From assembly GCF_003047285.1 (NCBI RefSeq), contig NZ_PZYX01000003.1, positions 1-64,000 on the forward strand: a DNA stretch of 64,000 nucleotides, in the 5' to 3' direction. Position 1 is the first letter of the stretch, and each line of letters begins with the position of its first letter. The position numbers were made by a program, and so were the translations under genes. The notes under the pieces were generated by a model, which saw nothing but the letters and a program-made list of their open reading frames with translations, did no database searches and was not told the origin of the DNA. This stretch comes from Nocardioides allogilvus. GTDB taxonomy: Bacteria; Actinomycetota; Actinomycetes; Propionibacteriales; Nocardioidaceae. Below, one piece after another: positions 1-7,945 of this stretch.

Positions 1-96
1 TGGCTCCATCACTACAATCACCACCGCGGCCACACCGCACTCAAAGGCAAGTCACCCGCCGACCGCGTGCCCAACCTGTCCGGACAGAACACCTAG
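1..96 (+). CDS. IS481-type transposase, C-terminal tail (cut by window edge)
   Basis: The first frame is open from the window edge to TAG at 94-96 and gives 31 residues starting WLHHYNHHRGHTALKG and followed by KSPADRVPNLSGQ. The YN.HR.H..L....PADR.. pattern is the usual C-terminus of IS481/IS3-like DDE integrase-core transposases, after the last catalytic Glu. Only the tail is visible, so it cannot be said whether the element is intact; no terminal inverted repeat is recognisable before bpa begins about 10 bases later. The 3' end of the element is therefore immediately beside, or fused to the promoter of, the proteasome activator gene. Confidence 0.75.
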   Translation, partial: WLHHYNHHRGHTALKGKSPADRVPNLSGQNT

Positions 97-106
97 GGTG
101 GGGCCC

Positions 107-727
107 ATGACTGAGCAGCAGCAGCCAGGCCAGCCTTCCGGCGAGGAGCAGATCGTGGTCGTGGGCCCCGACGGCCAACCTGTCGGAACGATCCCGGCGA
201 GTGCCCTGCCGGCGGGCATCGTCGGTGGCGGCGACGAGGCCGACGGCGACCGCGAGCGCCACGTCACCGAGCTCGTCGAGCAGCCCGCGAAGGTGATGCG
301 GATCGGCTCGATGATCCGCCAGCTGCTCGAAGAGGTGAAGGCGGCTCCGCTCGACGAGGCCAGCCGCAACCGGCTCAAGGAGATCCACCAGGCCTCCATC
401 AAGGAGCTCGAGGCCGGGCTCGCGCCCGAGCTCGTCGACGAGCTCGAACGGCTCTCGCTGCCCTTCACCGAGGAGGGCATCCCCTCCGAGGGCGAGCTCC
501 GCATCGCCCAGGCCCAGCTCGTCGGCTGGCTCGAGGGGCTCTTCCACGGCATCCAGACCGCGATCTACGCCCAGCAGATGGCCGCGCGCGGTCAGCTGGA
601 GCAGATGCGCAAGGCCCTGCCCGGCATGACGCCCCAGCAGGGACCCGACGGTCAGCCCCAGGGCATGGGTGCGCAGCCGGGCCAGGAAGCACCCGAGTCG
701 GGCGGCGCCGGAGGCATGTACCTCTAG
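107..727 (+). CDS. bpa: Bacterial proteasome activator Bpa (DUF2587)
   Basis: ATP-independent ring-shaped activator that opens the 20S proteasome gate in actinobacteria. The 206-residue product has the DUF2587 helical core (about residues 40-165, with RHVTELVEQPAKVMRIGSMI and LVGWLEGLFHGIQTAIYAQQ). A Gly/Gln/Pro-rich flexible tail follows and ends GGMYL. The terminal Tyr-Leu corresponds to the GQYL-type HbYX-like motif with which Bpa docks into the proteasome alpha ring. ATG 107 is chosen because GGGTGGGG lies just upstream; an in-frame GTG at 98 would add three residues. The gene stands alone, directly after a transposase tail and converging on the next gene with one base between stop codons. 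Confidence 0.93.
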   Translation: MTEQQQPGQPSGEEQIVVVGPDGQPVGTIPASALPAGIVGGGDEADGDRERHVTELVEQPAKVMRIGSMIRQLLEEVKAAPLDEASRNRLKEIHQASIKELEAGLAPELVDELERLSLPFTEEGIPSEGELRIAQAQLVGWLEGLFHGIQTAIYAQQMAARGQLEQMRKALPGMTPQQGPDGQPQGMGAQPGQEAPESGGAGGMYL

Positions 728-728
728 C

Positions 729-1301
729 TCAGCGAGTACGCCGCCGCGCCCGCCAGGCACGGAACAGGCCGTAGCCCATGGCGGTCAGGCCGAGGACGCC
801 GAGGATCGCGCGGCCGGCCGAGAACTGGTCGTAGGTGAGCCCGAGGGTCTTCAGGTCAGCCTTGCGGTAGCCCGCCGTGGGTTCTGTGCCGGCACCCAGC
901 TCGTCAAGCAGCTGGCGGTAGTGCTTCGCCGGGCCGGTGACCGTGGAGCAGAGCCCACCGGTGAGGTTGGGATCTCCCTCGTCAGCCAGCACGACGACCC
1001 GGTCATCGACGTCGTTCTCGAACCCGCAGGCGCTGCCATCTCGGGCGCCGACCACGTCGACCTTGCGCGTGACGTCCCCCTTGAAGACGCGGTCGACGCT
1101 GACCGTCAGCACCGAGTGGTTGCCGGTGAGGCGCCAGTCCTTCACCACCCCGGCGAACGCAACGTCGCTCGTGGCCACGGAGTCGGCCGTCGGCCGGACG
1201 CACGAACAAGCGACAGCCGGGCCAGCGGTTAGCACCATCGCACCAGTCATCGCGGTGACGAACAGCACCAGCGGGACCAGCAGCCGGGCCAGGGAGGTCA
1301 C
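729..1301 (-). CDS. Secreted TIMP/NTR-like protein with C-terminal membrane anchor (copy 2)
   Basis: 190 residues from GTG 1301. An N-terminal hydrophobic signal segment ends ...GPAVA, and the mature protein would start at once with CSC, the Cys-x-Cys start typical of TIMP/netrin (NTR) folds. Further Cys residues occur in the middle (SACGF, GGLCS). A hydrophobic helix near residues 163-182 is followed by Arg-rich RAWRARRRTR, which suggests a cell-surface protein anchored by its C-terminus. It is a paralogue of the gene upstream and is translationally coupled to it through a GTGA overlap. Function is unknown; bacterial NTR-like proteins are annotated as putative metalloproteinase inhibitors only by fold. 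Expression would come from the promoter ahead of 1870. Confidence 0.8.
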   Translation of the reverse strand: MTSLARLLVPLVLFVTAMTGAMVLTAGPAVACSCVRPTADSVATSDVAFAGVVKDWRLTGNHSVLTVSVDRVFKGDVTRKVDVVGARDGSACGFENDVDDRVVVLADEGDPNLTGGLCSTVTGPAKHYRQLLDELGAGTEPTAGYRKADLKTLGLTYDQFSAGRAILGVLGLTAMGYGLFRAWRARRRTR

Positions 1302-1870
1302 CGACGCGCCAGTCGTCCCACGACGAGCAGGCCCAGGAACCCGATGAGCACGAGGGCCCCGCCGGGGGCGGCGAGCCTGGAGACCGACGCGGGGGCCGAC
1401 TCCTCGACCTTCGTCATGGTGGGTGCGGGCGGCTCCGGCGGGAGGATGGCCGTGCCGACCCCGAGGACGCCTTCGACCTCCGCGACCCGGCCGGTGTTGG
1501 CCGGCCCCGATCCGCCACAGCTCGAGGCGGCGTACGGCGGGGCATCCCCGGAGACGAGGAAGAGGTAGTCGCTGCCGACCTTGAGCTCACCCAGGCCGCA
1601 GGCGGTCGTGGCCTGGTTGGTGAGGATCGCGGTCTCCCGCTCGACGGTGCCCTTGTAGGCGCGGGTGGCGGTGAGGGCGTACTCGAACTTCCGGCCGACC
1701 TCCGTCACGCCGTCGACCTGTGCGACGAACACGGCGTCGGCGCGCTTGGTCTGCTGGTCGATGTCGGCGACCTGGCACTTGCACGCGAAGGCGGGGGCGG
1801 CGGTCGCGAGGACGAGCCCGGACATCGCCAACATCGCAGCGATCAGCACACGCACCAGCCTTGAGATCAT
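1298..1870 (-). CDS. Secreted TIMP/NTR-like protein with C-terminal membrane anchor (copy 1)
   Basis: 190 residues from ATG 1870. It has a signal peptide ending APAFA, a mature start CKCQVAD, additional cysteines (TTACGLG, SSCGGSG), a Pro/Glu linker (PPEPPAPT) and a C-terminal membrane helix (about residues 168-186) ending in RLARR. This matches the architecture of the gene downstream, with which it overlaps by 4 nt, so the two are likely a duplicated pair acting together at the cell surface. A TAGGCT hexamer about 7 bases upstream of the ATG looks like a -10 box of a leaderless transcript and overlaps the 3' end of the HAD gene. Role unknown. Confidence 0.82.
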   Translation of the reverse strand: MISRLVRVLIAAMLAMSGLVLATAAPAFACKCQVADIDQQTKRADAVFVAQVDGVTEVGRKFEYALTATRAYKGTVERETAILTNQATTACGLGELKVGSDYLFLVSGDAPPYAASSCGGSGPANTGRVAEVEGVLGVGTAILPPEPPAPTMTKVEESAPASVSRLAAPGGALVLIGFLGLLVVGRLARR

Positions 1871-1874
1871 GCGC

Positions 1875-2687
1875 TCAGCCTAGCGAGAGGTCGAACAGCC
1901 CGGTGAGCACCGCGGCCACGCCGTCCTCGTCGTTGGGCGGCGCGACGTGCTCCGCGAGGGCGAGCACGTCGGGGTGGGCGTTGGCCATGGCGTAGGACGT
2001 CCCGGCCCACTCCAGGAGCGGCAGGTCGTTGGGCATGTCGCCGAAGGCGACGACCTCGTCGGGCCCGATGCCGAGCTCGGCGGCGAGGGTCGCGAGCGTC
2101 GAGGCCTTGGTGACACCCGCGGCGCTGATCTCGACGAGCGCGAAGCTCGAGCTCCAGGTCGTCGTGGCGAGGTGGCCGACGAGCTCCTCGACGCGGCGCC
2201 AGAACTCCTCGGGCGCCAGCTCCCGGTGCACGGCCAGGACCTTGACGACGTCGTCGCGGTAGACGTCGACCAGCTCGCCCGTCGGACGCTCGGACTTGTC
2301 GTCGGGGTGGTGCGGGAACGTCGGCTCGCTCACCCAGCCCTCGGTGTGCTCGAGCGCGAGCATGGTCCCGGGGATCGCCTCGCGCAGCAGCCCGGCGATC
2401 TCCAGCCCGATGTCGCGCGGCACCGGCCAGAAGGTGCGCACCTCGCGCTTGGCCACGTCGTAGACGATGCCGCCGTTGCTGCAGATCGCCAGTCCGTGGC
2501 CTCCGACGTCGGCCCACAACGACTCCATCCAACGGATCGGGCGGCCGGTGGTGAAGACGACGGGCACGCCGAGGTCGTCGAGTGCGGTGAGTACGGCGCG
2601 GGTCCGCTCGGTCACGGTGCCGTCGGTGTGCAGCAGGGTGCCGTCGAGGTCGGTCGCGACCAGGCGCGGTCGTCCCGGCGAGGTCAC
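1875..2687 (-). CDS. HAD superfamily (Cof-type, class IIB) phosphatase
   Basis: 270 residues. Motif I is ATDLDGTLL (nucleophile and acid Asp, residues about 10-18), motif II Thr in FTTGRP, motif III Lys in VTKAST, and motif IV GDMPNDLPLL; the central cap is of the C2B type. These are the marks of Cof/YwpJ-like sugar-phosphate or nucleotide-phosphate phosphatases; the substrate cannot be read from sequence. Start GTG 2687 was chosen because it forms a GTGA overlap with the stop of the GNAT gene and sits a few residues before the Asp motif; a longer open frame upstream is only a shadow of the neighbour. Third gene of a HAD-GNAT-HAD operon. Confidence 0.88.
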   Translation of the reverse strand: MTSPGRPRLVATDLDGTLLHTDGTVTERTRAVLTALDDLGVPVVFTTGRPIRWMESLWADVGGHGLAICSNGGIVYDVAKREVRTFWPVPRDIGLEIAGLLREAIPGTMLALEHTEGWVSEPTFPHHPDDKSERPTGELVDVYRDDVVKVLAVHRELAPEEFWRRVEELVGHLATTTWSSSFALVEISAAGVTKASTLATLAAELGIGPDEVVAFGDMPNDLPLLEWAGTSYAMANAHPDVLALAEHVAPPNDEDGVAAVLTGLFDLSLG

Positions 2688-3181
2688 GGGACCGCCCGCA
2701 GCGGGCGTGCCATGACCAGCTCGCCGTCCTCGTTGGCGCCGCGCAGCTCGGTGAAGCCGCACTTGGCGAGTACCCGGACGCTGGCCGCGTTGGCGGGCTC
2801 GACGGAGGCTCGTACCCGTACGCCGGCGGCGTCGGTCAGTACCAGCAGGGCACGCACGGCCTCCGTGGCGACGCCACGACCGCGGGCGTCGGCGACGAGC
2901 CCGTAGCCGATCTCCGCCTCGGGGACGTCGTCGGCGGCCGGGGTCGGCGGACCGAAGAAGCCGATCGAGCCGAAGACGAGCCCGTCGAAGGTGCGGGTGA
3001 CGTGCCGGGGTCCCCAGGGGTTGACCACGCGCACCATCGACGCCGCGTCCCGGTCGTCCTGGCGCGGGTAGTCGGGGTGCCACCGCGGGTCGCGGCCACC
3101 GGCCAGCATCAGCGCGGCCTCGTCGGCCGTGAACAGGTCGAGGGTGAGTCGCTCGGTCGCGACGGACGACGGCAGGCTCAC
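2684..3181 (-). CDS. GNAT family N-acetyltransferase
   Basis: 165 residues from GTG 3181. It begins with ATERLTLDLFT, the usual start of RimJ/RimL-like GNAT enzymes, contains the acetyl-CoA loop RGRGVATEAVRALL (motif A), and ends with the ANAASVRVLAKCGFTE helix-strand of motif B. It transfers an acetyl group from acetyl-CoA to an unidentified amine. It overlaps both neighbours by 4 nt (GTGA at each end), so it is co-translated between two HAD phosphatases. This suggests the three act in one small-molecule modification or repair pathway, which is an inference only. Confidence 0.87.
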   Translation of the reverse strand: MSLPSSVATERLTLDLFTADEAALMLAGGRDPRWHPDYPRQDDRDAASMVRVVNPWGPRHVTRTFDGLVFGSIGFFGPPTPAADDVPEAEIGYGLVADARGRGVATEAVRALLVLTDAAGVRVRASVEPANAASVRVLAKCGFTELRGANEDGELVMARPLRAVP

Positions 3182-4035
3182 CCGGCCCGCCCTCGGGTCG
3201 CGGAGGGTCCCTCGGGGAACCACAGGGCGAGCTCCTGCGCGACCCCGTCCTCGTAGACGCTGCCGGTCACGTGGTCGGCGGCCGCGTGGACGTCCTCGAT
3301 GGCCTGGCCCATCGCGACACCGCGGCCGGCCCAGCGGAGCATCTCGAGGTCGTTGCGCCCGTCGCCGATCGCCAGCACGTCGGCCGCGGCGACCCCCAGC
3401 TTGTCGCAGACGATCTGCAGGCCGCTCGCCTTCGACACCCCGACCGGCGACAGGTCGAGCCAGGCGGTCCAGCCGACGACGTAGTCGGTGCCGTGCAGCC
3501 CGAGGTTGGCCGCCAGCTCGACGAAGTCCTCGGCGGAGGCCTCGGGGTCGCGGATGATCACGCGGCTGACCGGGCCGGCGACGATGTCGTCGACCTCGGT
3601 GATGATCATGTCGCCGGACAGCTCGCCCGGCGGGAAGTGCCGGTTGACGCGGTAGCCGATCCCACGCTCCTCGACGGCGACCAGCGCGTGCGGGTGCTGC
3701 TCCAGCACCGCCGCGACGGCGGCGCGGGCGTCGAAGGTCTCCTCGTGCACGACCTCGAGCGGCGGGTAGCGGAAGATCACGGCACCGTTGGAGGCGACCA
3801 CCCAGATCCGGTCGTCGACAACCTGCGGGAGGTCGAGCAGGTCGGCGATCTTGTCCATGCCGTGCGGCGACCGCCCGCTGGAGAGCACCACGTGCGCGCC
3901 GGCGGCGATGGCGCGGTGCACAGCGGCGTACACCGCAGGACGGATGACCTCGTGGGTCTGGCCCGAGCCCTCGACCCACGCCAGCAGCGTGCCGTCGATG
4001 TCGAGCGCGACGAGCTCAGGACGCCAGTCACCCAT
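3178..4035 (-). CDS. HAD superfamily (Cof-type) phosphatase, operon head
   Basis: 285 residues. Visible motifs are ALDIDGTLL (motif I, residues about 9-17), LSSGRSPHGM (motif II), GVSKASGL (Lys of motif III) and GDGRNDLEML (motif IV), with a large C2 cap between them. It is a paralogue of the HAD gene two positions downstream. ATG 4035 is preceded by AGGGGG at about 9 bases. A dispersed 38-bp repeat (4050-4087) lies between this gene and the end of serS and forms the whole intergenic spacer. It is probably transcribed with serS or from a promoter inside its 3' end. Substrate unknown. Confidence 0.88.
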   Translation of the reverse strand: MGDWRPELVALDIDGTLLAWVEGSGQTHEVIRPAVYAAVHRAIAAGAHVVLSSGRSPHGMDKIADLLDLPQVVDDRIWVVASNGAVIFRYPPLEVVHEETFDARAAVAAVLEQHPHALVAVEERGIGYRVNRHFPPGELSGDMIITEVDDIVAGPVSRVIIRDPEASAEDFVELAANLGLHGTDYVVGWTAWLDLSPVGVSKASGLQIVCDKLGVAAADVLAIGDGRNDLEMLRWAGRGVAMGQAIEDVHAAADHVTGSVYEDGVAQELALWFPEGPSATRGRAG

Positions 4036-4049
4036 GCCACAGCCCCCTT

Positions 4050-4087
4050 GGTTTCGACACGCTCGTTCCTCGCTGCTCAACCAGCGG
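4050..4087. repeat. Dispersed GGTTTCGACACGCTCG...CTCAACC repeat, copy A
   Basis: Thirty-eight bases beginning GGTTTCGACACGCTCG and ending GCTGCTCAACCAGCGG. The same sequence, with small changes, is found at 21654, 30303, 33046, 37851 (inverted), 55649 and, shortened, 61208. This copy fills the gap between serS and the HAD gene, and on the minus strand its GGTTGA supplies the serS stop codon (TGA 4079-4077). Confidence 0.85.
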
Positions 4088-5351
4088 AGCTGACCGGGGT
4101 CAGGACCTCGAGGCCCCCGAGATAGGGGCGCAGCGCCTCGGGCACCCGCACCGATCCGTCGGCCTGCTGGTGGGTCTCCAGGATCGCCACGATGGTCCGG
4201 GTGATCGCGGTCAGCGTGCCGTTGAGGGTCGCGACCGGGGTGTTGCCGGAGGCTCCGCGCTGGCGGATGTCGAGGCGGCGGCTCTGGAAGTCGGTGCAGT
4301 TGGAGGTCGACGTCAGCTCGCGGAACTTGCCCTGCGTCGGGATCCACACCTCGCAGTCGAACTTGCGCTGGGCGCTGAGCCCCAGGTCGCCGGCCGCGAC
4401 GTCGATGACGCGGTAGGCGAGCTCGAGCTTGTCGAGGAACTCCTTCTCCCAGTCGAGCAGCCGCTGGTGCTCGGCGTAGGACTCCTCCAGCGTCGTGAGG
4501 ACGAACATCTCGACCTTGTCGAACCAGTGGACCCGGATGATGCCCTTGGTGTCCTTGCCGTGCGACCCGGCCTCCTTGCGGAAGCAGGGGCTGAAGGCGG
4601 CGTAGCGCAGGGGAAGCTTCTCGGCGTCGAGGATCTCGTCGGAGTGGTAGGCCGCCATCGGCACCTCGGAGGTGCCGACGAGGTAGAGGTCCTCGCCCTC
4701 GATGCGGTAGACGTCGTCGGCCGCCTGGCCGAGGAAGCCGGTGCCCTCCATGGCACGCGGCTTGACCAGCGACGGCGCGATGACCTGGGTGAAGCCGGCG
4801 TTGCGCGCCTGGTCCATCGCCATGTTGACCAGCGCCAGCTCGAGCTGCGCGCCGATGCCGGTGAGGAAGTAGAAGCGCGAGCCCGACACCTTGGCGCCAC
4901 GCTCGAGGTCGATCGCGCCGAGCATCCGGCCGAGCTCGATGTGGTCGCGCGGCTCGAAGTCGAACTCGCGGGGCGTGCCGACATGCTCCAGCACGACGAA
5001 GTCGTCCTCGCCACCGGCGGGCGCCTCGTTGGCGGCCGGGTTGGGGATCGACCTGAGCGCCTCGTCCCACTCCGTCTCGGCGGCGGCCTGGGTGGCCTCG
5101 AGCTCCTTGACCTCACCGGACAGCGCCTTGGTGCGGGCGAGCAGCTCGGCCTTCTCGTCACCCTGGGCCTGCGCGACCAGCTTGCCGAGCGACTTCTGCT
5201 CCGCCCGCTTGGCCTCGTAGGTCGCGATCGCGCTGCGACGGGACTCGTCGGCGGCGAGTGCGCGGTCGACCACGTCGGGAGACAGGCCCCGCTTCACCTG
5301 GGCGGCGCGGATGCGGTCAGGGGCTTCTCTGAGCAGGCGAGCGTCAATCAC
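4077..5351 (-). CDS. serS: Seryl-tRNA synthetase
   Basis: Class II synthetase that charges tRNA-Ser (and tRNA-Sec) with serine in the cytoplasm. 424 residues, the normal length. The N-terminal antiparallel coiled-coil tRNA arm runs from [14 protein letters not shown] to about residue 110. The catalytic core follows, with motif 2 ([19 protein letters not shown]) and motif 3 ([20 protein letters not shown]). Start ATG 5351 leaves 52 bases to the divergent PAP2-kinase gene. The last residues, PVSSAG and the stop, are encoded by the edge of dispersed repeat copy A, so the natural C-terminus appears to have been reset by the repeat. Confidence 0.97.
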   Translation of the reverse strand: MIDARLLREAPDRIRAAQVKRGLSPDVVDRALAADESRRSAIATYEAKRAEQKSLGKLVAQAQGDEKAELLARTKALSGEVKELEATQAAAETEWDEALRSIPNPAANEAPAGGEDDFVVLEHVGTPREFDFEPRDHIELGRMLGAIDLERGAKVSGSRFYFLTGIGAQLELALVNMAMDQARNAGFTQVIAPSLVKPRAMEGTGFLGQAADDVYRIEGEDLYLVGTSEVPMAAYHSDEILDAEKLPLRYAAFSPCFRKEAGSHGKDTKGIIRVHWFDKVEMFVLTTLEESYAEHQRLLDWEKEFLDKLELAYRVIDVAAGDLGLSAQRKFDCEVWIPTQGKFRELTSTSNCTDFQSRRLDIRQRGASGNTPVATLNGTLTAITRTIVAILETHQQADGSVRVPEALRPYLGGLEVLTPVSSAG

Positions 5352-5403
5352 ACTGGAAGGCTAGTCGTGCGGGGGTGGGACCCGCACCCGGCATACTGAC
5401 CCG

Positions 5404-6981
5404 GTGCTCGACCGACCCCGCTCCGTCGTCCTTGCCTGGGCGGCCGTCCTCGCTGCCCTGTTCTCCGGGCTCGCCTTCGCGGTGACCCAGCTCGACCGCA
5501 CGCCCCTCGACGGAGTCGACGTCTGGGGCCGCGACGCCGAGGACTGGGCCGACGACCAGCCCGCGCTCCTGCAGGTGCTGCGCGTGATCGAGCACGGCTT
5601 CGGCACCATCGCGATGACGGTCATCACCCTCGTGCTGGCGGTCGGGCTGCTGCTGAGCAAGCAGCGCCGGGCCGCGATCTACACCGTGCTGGTGATGATC
5701 AGCGTCTCCATTCTCACCACCGGCCTGAAGATCTGGCTCGGTCGCGACCGGCCCGACTGGCAGGACCCGACCCACCTGCTCTCCACCAAGTCGTTCCCCT
5801 CGGGCCACTCCTCGTCGATCGCAGCGGTCGCCATGATCCTGGTGGTCCTGGTCGCGATGCTCGTACGGCGCCAGAACTTCCGCCGCATCGCCTACACCGC
5901 CATCGCGCTGCTGGTCGTGGCGGTCAGCCTCGACCGGATCCTGCTCGGGCGCCACTACCCGACCGACACGCTCGGCGGCACCCTCATCGGCGCCGCGGTC
6001 GCGATCGCCTGGCTGGCGCTCTACAGCCCGCTGCCGCGCTCGCACGCCGAGAAGAGCGAGCCGCTGCCGGAGGTCTACTCCTCCGAGCGCCGGCTGGCGG
6101 TCGTCCTCAACCCGATCAAGGTGGAGGACGTCGGCCAGTTCCGCTCGATCGTGAACTCGATGGCGGTCGAGTCCGGCTGGTCCGAACCGACCTGGCACTA
6201 CACGACCATTGAGGACCCCGGCAGCGGGATGGCCGAGAAGGCGTCGGTCGACGGCGCCGACCTCGTGCTCGTGTGTGGCGGCGACGGCACCGTGCGCGAG
6301 GTGTGCGCCGAGCTGGCCGGCACCGGCATCCCCGTCGGCATCATCCCCGCGGGCACGGGCAACCTGCTGGCCCGCAACCTCGACATCCCGCTCTACCTCC
6401 GCTCCGCGATCGACGTCGCCCTCAACGGCCAGGACCGCGCGATCGACCTCGTCGACGTCAGCGGCGACGGCATCGAGGCCACGCACTTCATGGTGATGGC
6501 CGGCATGGGCTTCGACGCCGCGATCATGGACGGCGTCAACGACGACATCAAGAAGAAGATCGGCTGGATCGCCTACGTCATCTCCGGCCTCAAGTCGCTG
6601 ATGTTCCCCGCCATCAAGGTCGAGATCACCGTCGACGACGGGGAGCCCACGATCCACCGCGCCCGCACCGTCGTCGTCGGCAACGTCGGCTACCTCCAGG
6701 CCGGCATGCCGCTGCTGCCCGACGCCTCGATCGACGACGGCCTGCTCGACGTCGTGATCCTGCACCCCAAGCGCTTCTTGTCCTGGATCCCGCTGGCGGT
6801 GCGCGTGCTGGCCAAGAGCTCCTCGACCGACGAGCTGATCGACCGGCGCCGCGGCGCGAAGGTGGTCGTCCGAGCCTTCAGCGACGCTCCCCGTCAGCTC
6901 GACGGCGACTCGATCGGTCTCGGTCGCGAGCTGAGCATGGAGTGCGTCCACGGGCGCCTCCTCGTCCGCGTGCCCCGCTGA
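5404..6981 (+). CDS. PAP2 phosphatase - diacylglycerol/sphingosine kinase fusion
   Basis: 525 residues from GTG 5404. The N-terminal half is a membrane PAP2 (type 2 phosphatidic acid phosphatase) domain with the three motifs KIWLGRDRP (about residue 109), PSGH (about 132) and DRILLGRHYPTD (about 176-187), set among five or six hydrophobic helices. After a charged linker, the C-terminal half (from RRLAVVLNP, about residue 230) is a DAGK/LCB5/YegS-type catalytic domain with GGDGTVREV and GTGNLLARN. One chain would thus carry lipid phosphatase and lipid kinase activities facing opposite sides of the membrane. The next gene starts one base after the stop. Confidence 0.92.
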   Translation: MLDRPRSVVLAWAAVLAALFSGLAFAVTQLDRTPLDGVDVWGRDAEDWADDQPALLQVLRVIEHGFGTIAMTVITLVLAVGLLLSKQRRAAIYTVLVMISVSILTTGLKIWLGRDRPDWQDPTHLLSTKSFPSGHSSSIAAVAMILVVLVAMLVRRQNFRRIAYTAIALLVVAVSLDRILLGRHYPTDTLGGTLIGAAVAIAWLALYSPLPRSHAEKSEPLPEVYSSERRLAVVLNPIKVEDVGQFRSIVNSMAVESGWSEPTWHYTTIEDPGSGMAEKASVDGADLVLVCGGDGTVREVCAELAGTGIPVGIIPAGTGNLLARNLDIPLYLRSAIDVALNGQDRAIDLVDVSGDGIEATHFMVMAGMGFDAAIMDGVNDDIKKKIGWIAYVISGLKSLMFPAIKVEITVDDGEPTIHRARTVVVGNVGYLQAGMPLLPDASIDDGLLDVVILHPKRFLSWIPLAVRVLAKSSSTDELIDRRRGAKVVVRAFSDAPRQLDGDSIGLGRELSMECVHGRLLVRVPR

Positions 6982-6982
6982 C

Positions 6983-7450
6983 ATGCACCCGACTCGCTGG
7001 CTGGCCGTGCGCGTGGGCGGGCAACCCTGGTTGCCCCGCTTCGCCCCCGCCATCGTGCGCCTCGACCTGCTGCTGCGCCGGCTCAGCGCCGGGCGCGTGA
7101 CCCTGCTGGGCTTCGCCGGGCTGCCGGAGCTGTTCCTGACCGTCTCCGGTCGCCGGTCCGGGCTCCCGCGCACGACGCCGCTGCTGTGCGTCCCACGCGG
7201 TGGGTCATGGCTGGTCGCTGGCTCCAACTGGGGCGGACCCCGCCCACCACTGTGGGTGGGCAACCTCGTCGCGGCCGGCGTCGCGACCGTCGAGTTCAAG
7301 GGCCACGACACCGCGGTCACCGCGCGGCTCCTCGAGGGCACGGAGCGCGCGAGCGCGTGGGCGGAGATGCTGCGCGTCTGGCCGAACTACGCGAAGTACG
7401 CCGCCCGGACCGAGCGCGAGATCCCGGTCTTCGAGCTCAACCCGCGCTGA
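6983..7450 (+). CDS. DDN-type nitroreductase-family deazaflavin (F420)-dependent oxidoreductase
   Basis: 155 residues. The segment LFLTVSGRRSGLPRTTPLLCVPRGGSWLVAGSNWG matches, piece by piece, the DUF385/DDN split-barrel family (T.GR.SG..R..PL......G....V.S..G) that binds deazaflavin F420 or FMN. The tail VWPNYAKYAARTEREIPVFEL is also typical of that family. Cytoplasmic redox enzyme with unknown substrate. It follows the PAP2-kinase gene with a one-base gap, so it is in the same transcription unit. ATG 6983 is the first start in frame and lies next to the upstream stop. Confidence 0.88.
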   Translation: MHPTRWLAVRVGGQPWLPRFAPAIVRLDLLLRRLSAGRVTLLGFAGLPELFLTVSGRRSGLPRTTPLLCVPRGGSWLVAGSNWGGPRPPLWVGNLVAAGVATVEFKGHDTAVTARLLEGTERASAWAEMLRVWPNYAKYAARTEREIPVFELNPR

Positions 7451-7476
7451 ACTGCCTGTGTTCCAGCTCGCCCGTG

Positions 7477-7875
7477 TCACGGACGCGCGTGCGCGATCGC
7501 CTCGTCCTCCTCGGGCGAGAGCTGCTGCTCGCAGGTCCAGCCCGTGATCGACTTGGCATAGGTCCGCGCCTCGCTGCGGCCGTGGATCGAGGTGAGCACG
7601 ACCCCGTGCCCGGCGTCGTCGAGGAGGGCGACGCTCCAGCTCAGGTGTCCGCCCACGTCACCGAAGGCGTCGTAGCGCACCACCGAGAGGTGGCGCAGCG
7701 AGTCGACCGCCTCGGCCTTGAGCGCGGCGACCTCCTGGCGCAGGCCGTGGACGTCCTCGGGGAGCGCGTCGACCGTGGTGGGTCGCTTGGTCGACGCCGT
7801 ACGGCGCAGTCCGATCACGGCCAGGACGAGGGCCGCCGACGCGGTGATGAGGGCGAGGACAGCAACGATGAGCAC
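7477..7875 (-). CDS. DUF4446 family membrane-anchored protein
   Basis: 132 residues if GTG 7875 is the start. It has one N-terminal membrane helix (VLIVAVLALITASAALVLAV), then a short coiled-coil (LPEDVHGLRQEVAALKAE), then the DUF4446 signature VVRYDAFGDVGGHLSWSVALLDD with GVVLTSIHGRSEARTYAKSI. The family is conserved in Gram-positive bacteria without a known activity. The frame is open further upstream to 7980, but that would overlap the divergent pheA promoter and add a charged stretch before the helix, so the shorter form is preferred. Divergent from pheA with 70 bases between starts. Confidence 0.85.
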   Translation of the reverse strand: MLIVAVLALITASAALVLAVIGLRRTASTKRPTTVDALPEDVHGLRQEVAALKAEAVDSLRHLSVVRYDAFGDVGGHLSWSVALLDDAGHGVVLTSIHGRSEARTYAKSITGWTCEQQLSPEEDEAIAHARP

Positions 7876-7945
7876 GGCGCCGAGCCTAGGTTGACGCCTG
7901 AGACGCAGGGGCCGCGACACGGCCGCGCGTGGAAAGATCGCCAGC

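Noticed and set aside
41..760. Long antisense frame over bpa
   Set aside because: Leu/Gly/Arg-rich shadow caused by GC-biased third positions; the plus-strand protein is a recognised family.
4036..4100. T-box or other riboswitch near serS
   Set aside because: The region is the dispersed repeat downstream of serS; no T-box or stem I-like structure is seen upstream of serS either.
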